Below, piece after piece: positions 53,116 through 62,737 of a DNA stretch of 62,966 nucleotides. A program made the position numbers and the translations under genes. Below the pieces are notes generated by a model. The model had not been told where the DNA came from, ran no database searches, and saw only the letters and a program-made list of their open reading frames with translations. Numbering within the stretch: position 1 is the first letter of the stretch; every line of letters starts with the position of its first letter. Origin of the DNA: Pseudovibrio denitrificans JCM 12308 (GTDB lineage Bacteria > Pseudomonadota > Alphaproteobacteria > Rhizobiales > Stappiaceae); contig NZ_BAZK01000028.1 of assembly GCF_001310815.1 (NCBI RefSeq), forward strand, positions 1 to 62,966, written 5' to 3'.

Positions 53116-54030
53116 ATGCACAAGACAACTCTTTTTCATCTTTCCTTATGGCTACTACTCGCTGCCATGTGGAGCTCGTCTTATGTTGTGATCAAGATTG
53201 GCGTCGCTACGCTTGAACCTGCATTGCTGGTTTTCGGGCGGATGCTTGTTGGCAGCTTGATTATCTTTAGTGCTTTGAAAATACACGGTCTTTCTCTTTC
53301 CAGAGATCCTGCCGACTGGGTTTGCTATGCGGTGACAGGGCTTCTGGGCAGTGCACTTCCTTTCCTGCTTATCAGTTATGGAGAGCAGTCGGTCGACAGC
53401 GCTTTGACATCCATCCTCATGGGGACATCGCCAATGGTGACACTGTTACTTACCGCGTGGCTTGTGCCTGAAGAAGCACTCACGCTTAGAACCGCGCTTG
53501 GGGTGTTGGGTGGACTGACTGGTGTCGCGATCCTTGTTGGACCAGGTGCGCTTTCTGGATTGGGCGTGCAGGTTACGGGGCAGTTCGCCATCCTTGCTGC
53601 GACAGCTTCCTACGCAACCTCAACAGTTTACATCAGAAAGTACGTGAAGCGCCCGCCGTTGGAGATGGCGGCTGGTTCAATGATTGTGGGGACGGTCACT
53701 ATCGGGATTTATGCCGTTGCTGCAGGCACAGACTTTTCAGCCATTGAGCTGACTGGATCTTCTCTTGGTGCAGTTGTCTATCTAGGCGTGATCTCAACAG
53801 CGTGCGCCAATTTGATTTACTTCTATCTGGTCCCCAAAATTGGTGCCAACAGAATGTCTCAGGTCAACTTTGCCGTGCCTGTTGGCGGCGCTATTCTTAG
53901 CGTTGTTCTGTTGGGTGAAGCGATGACCCCTCAGCGCTTTATCGCGCTGCTTGTTATTGTCGGTTCGGTCTATCTGGGGACGACGAAGGGGAGGGGGAAA
54001 GTTGCTGAGCAGACTGGTGAGACGGTGTGA
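53116..54030 (+). CDS. EamA-family (DMT) transporter
   Basis: 304 residues, ten predicted membrane helices in two EamA repeats (residues 8-135 and 150-290), for example ALLVFGRMLVGSLIIFSALKI, SYGEQSVDSALTSILMGTSPMVTLLL and NFAVPVGGAILSVVLLGEAMTPQRF. DMT carriers export metabolites, amino acids or drugs. Divergent from the HxlR gene, with paired repeats in between. Substrate unknown. Confidence 0.88.
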   Translation: MHKTTLFHLSLWLLLAAMWSSSYVVIKIGVATLEPALLVFGRMLVGSLIIFSALKIHGLSLSRDPADWVCYAVTGLLGSALPFLLISYGEQSVDSALTSILMGTSPMVTLLLTAWLVPEEALTLRTALGVLGGLTGVAILVGPGALSGLGVQVTGQFAILAATASYATSTVYIRKYVKRPPLEMAAGSMIVGTVTIGIYAVAAGTDFSAIELTGSSLGAVVYLGVISTACANLIYFYLVPKIGANRMSQVNFAVPVGGAILSVVLLGEAMTPQRFIALLVIVGSVYLGTTKGRGKVAEQTGETV

Positions 54031-54217
54031 TTAGAGGTGCGACGCCGATAGCTGTGGTGCGGTGAAGTGAATTAAGATACCCATCTCATTTGAGAATTGC
54101 CTCAGCCTTCAATAAACGGGACTTTTTCTTCATGCCATCCAACAAACGAGTTGTTGCTTTTTTATGATATAAATCCTAGGTGGAATTGAAGTTTTAGATT
54201 TGGCAGGGTGTTGAGAT

Positions 54218-55315
54218 ATGCGTCATTTTATTGTTTGGTTCTGTGCTTGCTTTGCGATGACGTTAGGTGCTGTATCTGCTCAACATATTGGAGAAGAAAC
54301 TCTCTGCGTTGATTATTTTGGTGTCGGCACGATTATCGATGACAGTTGTCGCCCTTTTCCCGGCCCTAACCGAAAAGTTGGTCCGTCTGAATTGAGTTCA
54401 GCATTGGCTGAAAAAATTACAAAGCTCAAAATTGTTTCCGATGATACGCCTGAAGAACCCTATAATCTCTCACCATTAGCGAGCGTTTCTAGTATACGTA
54501 GTCTTGACCTCTACCGTGAAGGCGATGTGGATTTAACGCCAATACAAAATATGAAGGGTCTGCGAAGCCTGAGTCTTGCAATCGACGCAGCAGCTGCCTT
54601 CGACCAACTCACAATCGGGCCAGAAGGTCTTGCAGAGCTGAGTTTGTATGCCCCACGTCTTGAGATTGATTTGAGTTCCCTTGCTCATTTGCCGAACCTT
54701 CGGGTGCTTTACGTGAAAGCAAATTCTATTAAGGGACAAGAAAGCCTGGGTGGCTTAAAGCACTTGGAAAGAGCCACATTTGAACTAGCCGAAGAAACCG
54801 ACTTCTCCTCACTAACAGCGCTCACTCAGCTTAAGTGGCTTGAAATTTCTGGTAGCTTCAATGGAGCTGTTTTGTCTGGTGCAGGGTTCTTAGCTTCCCT
54901 TTCTGAGCTCACAAATCTAGATCTGTCAGACAATGAAATCAGGGATCTGACCCCTCTTGCGGGTCTTAAGAATCTTAAAGTTCTTACGTTGACTGGTAAT
55001 TTAACGCTCTCAGATATTTCGCCTTTATCAGGCCTGACCGGATTGCGCCAGCTTCATTTGCGAAAGACCCAAGTGTCTGACCTTTCTGCTCTTCGCAATA
55101 TGAACGAACTTGGCATTCTTTGGTTGAGTCGTACACCGGTTGTGGATCTTAGCCCTCTTGCTGAGTTACCTAAGCTTTGGGGATTAGAGTTGAAACGTAC
55201 TGAAGTGACAGACATTACGCCTTTGCGTAAGTTGTCACTCAAGCATCTCGATTTACGCGGTACAGGTGTAACCGACTTCTCCTTCGTCCCATCAGGCACT
55301 AAGCTTAAAAAATAA
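54218..55315 (+). CDS. Secreted leucine-rich-repeat protein
   Basis: 365 residues with a Sec signal (MRHFIVWFCACFAMTLGAVSA). Residues 90-365 are about ten to twelve 22-residue leucine-rich repeats of the SDS22/internalin type, best seen in LTNLDLSDNEIRDLTPLAGL, LKVLTLTGNLTLSDISPLSGL and LRQLHLRKTQVSDLSALRNM. No transmembrane anchor or sorting signal. A 22-residue repeat gives a curved binding surface, so a host or surface protein partner is likely. AT-rich upstream region (54090-54217). Confidence 0.82.
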   Translation: MRHFIVWFCACFAMTLGAVSAQHIGEETLCVDYFGVGTIIDDSCRPFPGPNRKVGPSELSSALAEKITKLKIVSDDTPEEPYNLSPLASVSSIRSLDLYREGDVDLTPIQNMKGLRSLSLAIDAAAAFDQLTIGPEGLAELSLYAPRLEIDLSSLAHLPNLRVLYVKANSIKGQESLGGLKHLERATFELAEETDFSSLTALTQLKWLEISGSFNGAVLSGAGFLASLSELTNLDLSDNEIRDLTPLAGLKNLKVLTLTGNLTLSDISPLSGLTGLRQLHLRKTQVSDLSALRNMNELGILWLSRTPVVDLSPLAELPKLWGLELKRTEVTDITPLRKLSLKHLDLRGTGVTDFSFVPSGTKLKK

Positions 55316-55487
55316 AACTCATAAGCTTCGTGTATATAGGACCCGCTAAACGAGGTGATATTGGTGCTTTGTTTTGGAAGTCTGGAACTATCCCCTTTCC
55401 CTGTTCATATTCCTTTCTCGCACCTAGTTTTGCCCGCATTGGGGACCTAGGGTGGGCTTTCAATATTAATAAGCCTATGAGATTTGA

Positions 55488-57944
55488 ATGTCTGATCTGA
55501 GCTCTGTTGCTTCCTCTTCCTCTCCTGCCAAAGCTGGTGCGCTCTCTGCGAATGTTGCGCTGCGGATTTCTCAGCGGATTGCTGGTGAAATTGGCTGTGC
55601 GCCGGGGCAGGTGAATTCTGCGGTGCAGTTGCTGGATGAAGGCTCTACGGTTCCGTTTATTGCGCGTTACCGTAAAGAAGCGACAGGCGGGTTGGATGAT
55701 AGCCAGCTGCGTACGTTGGAAGAGCGCCTGATTTATATGCGTGAGATGGAAGATCGCCGCAAAGCGATTGTGAAATCCATCGATGAGCAGGGCAAGCTCA
55801 CCGACGAGCTGGCAAAGCAGATTGCATCGGCGGACAATAAAGCCGCGCTGGAAGACCTCTATCTGCCTTACAAAAAGAAGCGCCGCACCAAAGCGCAGAT
55901 TGCACGTGAAGCTGGCATTGAACCGCTGGCTGATCTGCTGCTGGGTGATCCGAACAAGATGCCTGAGAGTGAAGCGGGTAGCTTTGTTGATGCGGAGAAG
56001 GGCTTTGCGGACACCAAGGCCGTGCTGGATGGGGCGCGTCAGATCCTGATGGAGCGGTTTTCTGAGAACGCTCAGCTGGTTGGTAAGCTGCGTAACTACG
56101 TGGCGCGTCAGGGTGCTGTGAAGGCGGAAGTTGTTGCGGGCAAAGAGCAGGAAGGCGCGAAGTTCTCTGATTACTTCGGCTACTCCGAGAATTGGAAGAA
56201 CATTCCAAGTCACCGTGCACTGGCGCTGTTGCGTGGTCGTAACGAAGGCATTCTGGCGCTGGACCTGAAGGTGGACGAGGACGACGTTTCCGCTGTGAAG
56301 CCGGTTGAGCAGATGATTGCGGATGCTGCCGGTATCGAGAACAAGGGCCGCCCTGCTGACAAGTGGCTTTCTGATGTGTGTCGCTGGACGTGGAAGGTGA
56401 AGATTGGCCTTCACGTTGAGTTGGACCTGATGAGTGAGCTGCGCGACAAGGCGGAAGAAGAAGCGATCAAGGTTTTTGCTCGCAACCTGAAAGACTTGCT
56501 GCTGGCAGCTCCTGCTGGGCCGCGTGCGACGCTGGGGCTTGATCCGGGTATTCGTACCGGTGTGAAGGTGGCTGTTGTTGATGCAACCGGCAAGCTGGTG
56601 GATACGGCCACCATCTACCCATTCCAGCCACGCAATGACATTCAGGGCTCATTAGCAACGCTGCGGATGCTGGTTGCCAAGCATGGTGTGAGCCTGATTG
56701 CGATTGGTAACGGCACAGCAAGCCGTGAGACGGATAAACTGGCTGCTGATCTGCTGAAGGATATTCCTGCCGAGCATCGCCCAACCAAGGTGATGGTGAA
56801 CGAGGCAGGTGCTTCTGTTTATTCTGCTTCCGCGTTGGCTGCGAAGGAAATGCCGGATGTGGATGTGTCGCTTCGCGGCGCGGCTTCGATCGGTCGTCGT
56901 TTGCAGGATCCGCTGGCGGAGCTGGTGAAGATTGAGCCGAAATCCATTGGTGTTGGGCAGTATCAGCATGATGTGAACCAGACAAAGCTGGCGCGTTCTC
57001 TGGATGGTGTTGTTGAAGATGCGGTGAACGCGGTTGGGGTTGATCTTAACACTGCGTCTGCTCCGCTGCTGGCACATATCTCTGGCCTGACTGATAGCCT
57101 TGCCAAGGCGGTGGTTGAGTATCGCGATACGGTTGGCGCTTTCAAAAACCGCAAAGAGCTGCTGAAGGTGGCTCGTCTTGGGCCGAAAGCGTTTGAGCAG
57201 TGTGCGGGCTTCCTGCGGATTGCAGATGGCGATAACCCACTGGATGCGTCTTCTGTTCACCCGGAAGCTTATCCGGTAGCGCAGAAGATCATTAAAGCGT
57301 GTGGTCGTGACATTCGTGAGATCATGGGCTCCAACCTGCTGAGCAATCTGGATCCGAAAGAGTTTACGGACGAGAAGTTCGGTTTGCCGACTGTGAAGGA
57401 CATCTTCTCAGAGCTGGAAAAGCCGGGCCGTGATCCGCGTCCTGAGTTCAAAACGGCCTCCTTCCAGGACGGTGTTGAGACTATGCAGGATCTGAAGCCG
57501 GGTATGATGCTGGAAGGCACGGTGACTAACGTGACCAACTTCGGCGCCTTCGTTGATATCGGCGTGCATCAGGACGGTCTTGTGCACGTGTCTCAGCTAG
57601 CAGACCGGTTCGTGGATGATCCGCATACGGTGGTGAAGGCTGGTGATATCGTGAAGGTGCGTGTTGTTGAGGTGGACATTGCCCGCAAACGTATCGGTCT
57701 GACCATGCGCAAAGACAGCGCGGATGCTCGCGAAAATGCACGGGAGCGTCAGGCTGAGCGTGGCGGTGGACGCAATCACGGTGGTGGTCGTCCGGGTGGC
57801 GGCAATCGCCCGAATGGTGGCAACCGTGGTGGTGGGCCACGCGGTGGTGGCCGTGGCGGCAACAAGTCAGCGGATAACGGCGGTGGTGCAAACAACGCCA
57901 TGGCCGCGGCATTGGCAGCGGCGTTCAATAAGCCGAAGCGCTAA
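55488..57944 (+). CDS. tex: Tex transcription accessory protein
   Basis: 818 residues. Tex layout: N-terminal helical domain (VNSAVQLLDEGSTVPFIARYRKEATGGLDD), YqgF RNase-H-like domain (LGLDPGIRTGVKVAVVD, about 350-490), helix-hairpin-helix pair (LAHISGLTDSLAKAVVEYRDTVGAF), and S1 RNA-binding domain (GMMLEGTVTNVTNFGAFVDIGVHQDGLVHVSQLADRFVDDP, about 665-735). An added 60-residue Gly/Arg/Asn-rich tail (RGG-like) ends the protein. Tex binds nucleic acids and transcription complexes. Terminator follows. Confidence 0.95.
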   Translation: MSDLSSVASSSSPAKAGALSANVALRISQRIAGEIGCAPGQVNSAVQLLDEGSTVPFIARYRKEATGGLDDSQLRTLEERLIYMREMEDRRKAIVKSIDEQGKLTDELAKQIASADNKAALEDLYLPYKKKRRTKAQIAREAGIEPLADLLLGDPNKMPESEAGSFVDAEKGFADTKAVLDGARQILMERFSENAQLVGKLRNYVARQGAVKAEVVAGKEQEGAKFSDYFGYSENWKNIPSHRALALLRGRNEGILALDLKVDEDDVSAVKPVEQMIADAAGIENKGRPADKWLSDVCRWTWKVKIGLHVELDLMSELRDKAEEEAIKVFARNLKDLLLAAPAGPRATLGLDPGIRTGVKVAVVDATGKLVDTATIYPFQPRNDIQGSLATLRMLVAKHGVSLIAIGNGTASRETDKLAADLLKDIPAEHRPTKVMVNEAGASVYSASALAAKEMPDVDVSLRGAASIGRRLQDPLAELVKIEPKSIGVGQYQHDVNQTKLARSLDGVVEDAVNAVGVDLNTASAPLLAHISGLTDSLAKAVVEYRDTVGAFKNRKELLKVARLGPKAFEQCAGFLRIADGDNPLDASSVHPEAYPVAQKIIKACGRDIREIMGSNLLSNLDPKEFTDEKFGLPTVKDIFSELEKPGRDPRPEFKTASFQDGVETMQDLKPGMMLEGTVTNVTNFGAFVDIGVHQDGLVHVSQLADRFVDDPHTVVKAGDIVKVRVVEVDIARKRIGLTMRKDSADARENARERQAERGGGRNHGGGRPGGGNRPNGGNRGGGPRGGGRGGNKSADNGGGANNAMAAALAAAFNKPKR

Positions 57945-57970
57945 GTTCGCTCTTAAATTGAGTTTCAAAG

Positions 57971-58000
57971 AGTCCGTCGGTTCTGCTGGCGGGCTTTTTT
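57971..58000 (+). terminator. Terminator of tex
   Basis: Stem GTCCGTC with GGCGGGC (G-T wobble pairs, 57972-57978 with 57988-57994) followed by TTTTTT. Confidence 0.75.
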
Positions 58001-58241
58001 GATGGCTGAAATGCAGTTGTTTTAAATAAATTTTATTTGTTTTGAGTTGGACGGTTGGGATGAAGATCTGGCAAAGCTTATGAAAATCATATGGTTGTAT
58101 GCTTTATCGAGTTTTTGGTTTCTGATCTTCAATTTTATGTAATCGGCTCCTGTGCTGAATCTGACAGTTAGATTTTCTCTCGCCATTACTATTGATTTTG
58201 AGAGATTATTTCTAGTTCAGGTTGTGTAATGGGAGGTTCAG
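58001..58241 (+). promoter_or_regulatory. AT-rich promoter region of the effector-chaperone operon
   Basis: This 240-bp stretch is clearly richer in A and T than the genes around it and separates the tex terminator from the effector gene. GGGAGG at about 58230-58235 is the effector ribosome site. No known type III box was recognised. Confidence 0.45.
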
Positions 58242-59123
58242 GTGCCGACGTTTAGTTCGCTTGTTCATTGTCTTCGTTCTAATACTGTTGAGACACCTGA
58301 TGCTGTTAATTTCACAACAGTGAAGAAAGCACAGAAGTACCTTGGTGAGTTTCAAGGGCAGGAAGTGCGTGTGTCTGCGCAGACTTTTGAGGACTTGAAG
58401 ACTGCGCAGAAAGTCATCTGGCAGACTAAGCAGTTGTTGCCTCATGGAGCAGGTAACTTACCGTCAGACGTCTTTGCTTCGCGCGGTGAGAGCTATCTGC
58501 GGGCTAATTATGGGCTGGCTAAAGAATCACAAAATGGCGGTTTAGCAGAGAGTTCTTTGCGTGTGCAGGCCGGAAACTGCTCTGGGCATGCGGAGGTGAG
58601 TTACAAGCTTCTGGCAGCATCTGAAACGGAGCGTCCGGTGGCTCGCGTTTCCTCTTCGATGGTGGACCATGCGTTTTGCATGATTGGTGATCCCAGAGAC
58701 CCTACGCAAGAGGCTGTTGTGGTTGATGCATGGCCGACGTTTCCGGGGGCTTTTCGGCTTCAGGACGGGAAGCAAACGATCATGGGAGAGGCACCGACCG
58801 TGGTGTCGTGGACGAAAGCTGGACCAAAGCCTTCACTGACGCTGGATATTGAAGGGCTGAAGCCAGTTCCTTTTGAGGAGATACAGGATTTCTTCAAGTC
58901 ACTGGATGTTCCCAGTGAGCCGGGCAAGAAACTTGAGCGTTTTATTGTCGAGCAAAACTCCAGATCCAAATTTATGTCTTCACACCTGAGCACTATGGAG
59001 AACCCGGCTACGACTTATGTGACGGACTGGACTGCGGATACCGTGCAGGCGGATGAGATAACGGGTGCGTACTTCAATGAGAAGTATGCGGGGCTGAAGG
59101 CAGGGAAGAAGCATGGTTTCTAG
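58242..59123 (+). CDS. Candidate type III effector with papain-like Cys-His-Asp fold
   Basis: 293 residues from the GTG at 58242. No Sec or Tat signal. The central part has a papain-like/transglutaminase-like triad: C113 in VQAGNCSGHAEVSYKLL, H143 in MVDHAFCMIGD and D162 in VVVDAWPTF. This N-C-x-x-H-A ... D-H-A-F ... V-D-x-W pattern is seen in bacterial effectors that cleave or deamidate host proteins. The stop overlaps the start of a CesT-like chaperone gene, the normal arrangement for type III effector/chaperone pairs. No secretion machinery is in the window. Host target unknown. Confidence 0.68.
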   Translation: MPTFSSLVHCLRSNTVETPDAVNFTTVKKAQKYLGEFQGQEVRVSAQTFEDLKTAQKVIWQTKQLLPHGAGNLPSDVFASRGESYLRANYGLAKESQNGGLAESSLRVQAGNCSGHAEVSYKLLAASETERPVARVSSSMVDHAFCMIGDPRDPTQEAVVVDAWPTFPGAFRLQDGKQTIMGEAPTVVSWTKAGPKPSLTLDIEGLKPVPFEEIQDFFKSLDVPSEPGKKLERFIVEQNSRSKFMSSHLSTMENPATTYVTDWTADTVQADEITGAYFNEKYAGLKAGKKHGF

Positions 59124-59490
59124 TAATGTGAACTTCCATCATCTGATGAAAGACCTCATGCGGCAGTACCTGATCAACGAGTACGAGGAGAACGAGGTTT
59201 ATCAGGTGGATGTTGATGGCCAGTTCAGCATGTACTTTGTGGGGAATGAGCCAGATTACATCAAGCTGTTGGTTCGGGTTGAGCGTGAGGTCATTCATGA
59301 AAGCCTGAGCGATGGCAATCTGCTCACGCTGAATTTGCCGGATGTTTCTGGACATCCCATCATCGTCGGGCAGGGGGAAGATGGCTCCGTGGTGTTGTGG
59401 TCTCGCCTAACTCTGAGCGGGTTGACCCTGCCGGATCTGTTGGAGAGTGTTGACGCGTTAAGCTCTGCCGCTTCTTCCCTCGCTGCATAA
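59113..59490 (+). CDS. CesT/Tir-like type III secretion chaperone
   Basis: 125 residues, acidic, small and single-domain, ATG at 59113 inside the last codons of the effector gene. Alternating helix/strand pattern of class I chaperones: FHHLMKDLMRQYLINEYEE, FSMYFVGNEPDYIKLLVRVEREV, LTLNLPDVSGHPIIVGQGEDGSVVLWSRLTLSGLTLPDLLESVDAL. Such dimers hold the effector's N-terminus unfolded and guide it to the secretion ATPase. Partner is almost certainly the upstream protein. Identification is by size, charge, fold pattern and gene order, not by a strict motif. Confidence 0.7.
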   Translation: MVSSNVNFHHLMKDLMRQYLINEYEENEVYQVDVDGQFSMYFVGNEPDYIKLLVRVEREVIHESLSDGNLLTLNLPDVSGHPIIVGQGEDGSVVLWSRLTLSGLTLPDLLESVDALSSAASSLAA

Positions 59491-59611
59491 ACGAGGTTTG
59501 TTGCGCTTCACATTGGCAGATTAACAGACTGGTATCTCTTTTGTTTGGAGATGATTGAACTTAAGCGCAAAACAAGCGACAACCATCAGACTGCGATAAT
59601 ATGCATGTGTG

Positions 59612-60943
59612 ATGAGTGGAGCTAACTTGTCGACGGATCCTCGTATACACTTCAGAGCGGTAGATGTAGCGCGCCGGTATATTGATCGGGCAATGGACCT
59701 GCCTGATGGATATGTTGAGCGTATCTTTCTGGAGTTTGATGCCGAGCGGATCATGCGCTCAGCAGAGGCTGCTGATCAGCGGCAGAAGGATGCGTATGGC
59801 ACGCTGCCCCTGCATGGCGTTGCGGTTTCTCTCAAGGATCTGTTTGATGAGTTTGGCATTGTCACCAGTGCGGGCTCTTCGTTCCTGCGCAATCGGGCTC
59901 CGGCCTGTGAAGATGCAAGGTGGTTTCTGCGCTGAAGGCTGCCGGGGCTTTTACATGTGGCCGTACCAACATGAGTGAGTTGGCCTTCACCGGGCTGGGG
60001 CTCAATCCTCACTTTGGATCTCCCGAGAATATTCTTGATGCACTGCGCATTCCTGGTGGGTCGTCCTCCGGTGCGATGGCGAGTGTTGGGCTTGGGCTGT
60101 GTGATGCAGCACTGGCGACGGATACGGGCGGTTCTGTGCGTATTCCGGCAGCTCTGAACAGCCTTTATGGATTCAAACCGACGCGTGCGGCGATCTCTAC
60201 CAAGGGCGTTTTCTCGATTTGTCCCTCGTTTGATACGGTCGGCTTTATTGCACGAACACTGCATATGTGTACCCGATTGCATGCAGTGCTTTCCGGGCAA
60301 TGTCTTGTACCACGCAAGATCAGCAGCCTTGATGCTTGCATGTGGGGCTGGTTGCTTCGCCTTTAGCTGAGGGACTGGACACGCAAGTCAGCGCTGACTT
60401 TGATCGCGCGATGCTGGCGATCCGGGATGCTGGAGCTATCATCGCTCCGGTTTCAGAACCTGCCTTGTGTCACAGCACGACGTGCTTGGTACGATCTGTA
60501 GTTATGAGGCGACTGCGTTGGTTTCCGGGTATCTGGAAGGGCTCAAGCAGACTGCTGATCCTTATGTGCTTGAGCGGATCCTCCAGTCTGCTGAGGTGAC
60601 CAGCAAAGAGATGGAAGAGGCGCGCTCTAAGCGGGTGGAAGCTATTCGGGCCTTTAAAGAGATGGCGGGCAAGTTTGATATTCTGATTGCGCCGACTGTG
60701 CCAATCATTGCGCCGATGCTGAGTGACATTGACAGCAATCTGGAGAAGATTGGTTCTCAGCTTTCGCAGAATACGCGGGCGGTGAACTGGGTGGATGGCT
60801 GTGCTGCGACTATTCCGATGAACACCTATGATACGCCGGGCACAGGTTTGATGCTGTTTGGCCGCGCCGGAAGTGACTGGCATGTGCTTGAAATGGCAAG
60901 TCTGATTGACAAGGTGATAGCTCCTGCGCGAGTAAAGGCGTGA
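59612..60943 (+). pseudogene. Amidase-signature enzyme with three frameshifts
   Basis: Four consecutive reading-frame pieces join into a normal amidase of about 444 residues. Piece 1: LHGVAVSLKDLFDEFGIVTSAGSSFL (catalytic Lys). Piece 2: AFTCGRTNMSELAFTG, GGSSSGAMASVGLGLCDAALATDTGGSVRIPA (Ser-cis-Ser of the Ser-Ser-Lys triad). Pieces 3 and 4: VGLVASPLAEGLDTQVSADF and SQHDVLGTICSYEATALVSGY to the C-terminus AARVNTYDTPGTGLMLFG-like. Breaks lie near 59917-59920, 60334 and 60466; each is repaired by one added base. It cannot be translated whole as written, so either a dead gene or a spot of poor sequence. Confidence 0.82.
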
Positions 60944-61014
60944 GTTGAGCGCATTCCTGTCTGAAAATTGGACCCACATTGGAGAGTGCGCTGCATTGCA
61001 GGAGATATGCGGCT

Positions 61015-61491
61015 GTGACCAGCGCGAAAAAGATACTTATTTACATTGATGCTGATGCTTGCCCCGTCAAAGACGAGGTTTACAAAGTCGCGGACCGGTA
61101 TCGCCTGAAGGTGTTTGTTGTCGCTAACAGCTTCATCAACACGCCGCGCGACATGGATGTTGAGCGGGTGATCGTGCCGGATGGACCTGATGTGGCGGAC
61201 GATTGGATTGCGGAGCGCGCTGTGCCGGGTGACATCGTCGTAACCCAGGATATTCCGTTGGCTGACCGTGTTGTGAAAGCAGGCGCGATTGCGCTTTCGC
61301 CAAAAGGGAAGGTGTTTGATGAGGCATCCATCGGCATGGCTCTAGCAACACGTAACCTGATGGAAGACCTGCGCAGCTTTGGGGAGCAGACAGGTGGGCC
61401 GAGACCGTTCTCTCAAAAAGATCGCTCGCAGTTTTTGCAGAAGATGGACCAGATTGTACAGCAGTTGAAGCGTCAGGGCTTTGCTGTTTAA
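61015..61491 (+). CDS. YaiI/YqxD-family (UPF0178, DUF188) protein
   Basis: 158 residues from the GTG at 61015, with GGAG ten bases upstream. The hallmark IYIDADACPVKDEVYKVADRY is present, then PRDMDVERVIVPDGPDVADDWIAERAVPGDIVVTQDIPLADRV and GPRPFSQKDRSQFLQKMDQIV. Acidic residues in a PIN-like arrangement suggest a nuclease, though the true function of this widespread family is unproven. Confidence 0.92.
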   Translation: MTSAKKILIYIDADACPVKDEVYKVADRYRLKVFVVANSFINTPRDMDVERVIVPDGPDVADDWIAERAVPGDIVVTQDIPLADRVVKAGAIALSPKGKVFDEASIGMALATRNLMEDLRSFGEQTGGPRPFSQKDRSQFLQKMDQIVQQLKRQGFAV

Positions 61492-61639
61492 GGAAGCGGC
61501 TCTGCTCCCTTATGTAAGAGTACGGCGTTGACGCATTAGCTTGGTGTAAGTGGTGTCCGCCGTGCGGTAAGCCTCTTTGTCGACAAAGTTGCGCGGTCTT
61601 CTGATGCTCTATTTTCGATAGATGTCAGGTTATTCCTCT

Positions 61640-62707
61640 ATGCCAGTTCTTAAGGTGCGCACTTCTGTTGCCGTTGGCATTGTTGCGCTTTTTTCATTCT
61701 CTGCCCCATCTGCATTTGCCAAGTGGAAGAACCCTGCTGACCGGTATGCTGAGGCCTACCAGCAGTATCTGGGGGCGTCTTGCCCGATTGCTCAAGATGG
61801 CATGAAGCACTTCGTTTATTTTGCCAGAGACCGTGAGGCGATTAAGGAGCATCCGTTTCTTGATCATGCTCGGTTTGAAGGTGCGCAGATCATGTATCCG
61901 TGGCGGGAACTTGAGAAAGGTGAGGGGGACTATGATTTCTCCCTGATTGAAGCTGATCTTGCTTATCTTCAGTCCAAGGGGAAGACGCTTTTTGTCCAGC
62001 TTCAGGATGCTTCGTTCAATCCTGACTATGTGCCTGTTCCTGATTATCTTTTAGTGGATGCATATGCTGGCGGAGCTGTTCAGCAGTTTGATGATGACAA
62101 CCGCGCGGAAGGCTGGGTTGCGAAGCGTTGGAACAGCAAGGTTCAGGAACGGTTTGCTAAACTGCTTCTAGCGCTTGGAGAGGCATTTGATGGACGGATT
62201 GAAGGGATCAACCTGCAAGAGTCTGCGATTGAAGTTTCTAAAGAACAAGACCAGCAGTTCACGCCAGCCAAGTATGCTGATGGCCTGAAGCACAACATGT
62301 CATCTATGAAGGCTGCATTCTCGACCTCGGTGGTAATGCAGTATGCCAACTTTATGCCGGGTGAGTGGCTTCCGTTTGAGGACGAGGGCTATCTGAAGTC
62401 CGTCTATGAGCATGGCGAGAGAATTGGCGTTGGTCTTGGCTCTCCGGACCTAATGGTCAAGCGCAAGGGACAGCTGAACCACCCCATTGCGATGATGCAT
62501 GAGCGGGACTACACCGCCCCCCTTGGTATCGCTATTCAGGACGGCAACTACACGGGCCGCACCGGAACGACAGAAGTGATTGACAGCAAACAAAACATCG
62601 TCCCCCTGCTGCACGCATTTGCTGAGGATTTTCTGAAGGTCGATTACATGTTCTGGGTCAATCAGGAGCCGTATTTCGAGAAGGATGTGCTGAGCTGTTT
62701 TGAGTAG
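61640..62707 (+). CDS. Exported glycoside-hydrolase-like TIM-barrel protein
   Basis: 355 residues from the ATG at 61640 (an earlier ATG lies at 61622). A Sec signal (VRTSVAVGIVALFSFSAPSAFA) is followed by a TIM-barrel with clan-GH-A features: EGAQIMYPWRELEKGEGDYDFSLIEADLAYLQSKGKTLFVQLQD, a putative acid/base Glu in GINLQESAIEV and a C-terminal nucleophile-like Glu in MFWVNQEPYFEK. Glycosidase action on an extracellular polysaccharide or glycoprotein is likely by fold; no family number can be fixed from sequence alone. Confidence 0.68.
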   Translation: MPVLKVRTSVAVGIVALFSFSAPSAFAKWKNPADRYAEAYQQYLGASCPIAQDGMKHFVYFARDREAIKEHPFLDHARFEGAQIMYPWRELEKGEGDYDFSLIEADLAYLQSKGKTLFVQLQDASFNPDYVPVPDYLLVDAYAGGAVQQFDDDNRAEGWVAKRWNSKVQERFAKLLLALGEAFDGRIEGINLQESAIEVSKEQDQQFTPAKYADGLKHNMSSMKAAFSTSVVMQYANFMPGEWLPFEDEGYLKSVYEHGERIGVGLGSPDLMVKRKGQLNHPIAMMHERDYTAPLGIAIQDGNYTGRTGTTEVIDSKQNIVPLLHAFAEDFLKVDYMFWVNQEPYFEKDVLSCFE

Positions 62708-62737
62708 GGCTGTTGAAGCCGTTGGAGGAGCGTTGGT

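Noticed and set aside
55305..56414. Long minus-strand open frame (about 369 codons) opposite tex
   Set aside because: It lies antisense over the lrr end and tex, has no domain pattern or ribosome site, and tex is certain in the other direction.
58242..59490. Toxin-antitoxin pair
   Set aside because: The first product is a 293-residue enzyme-like protein and the second an acidic CesT-like protein in effector-then-chaperone order, which fits type III secretion better than a toxin-antitoxin module.
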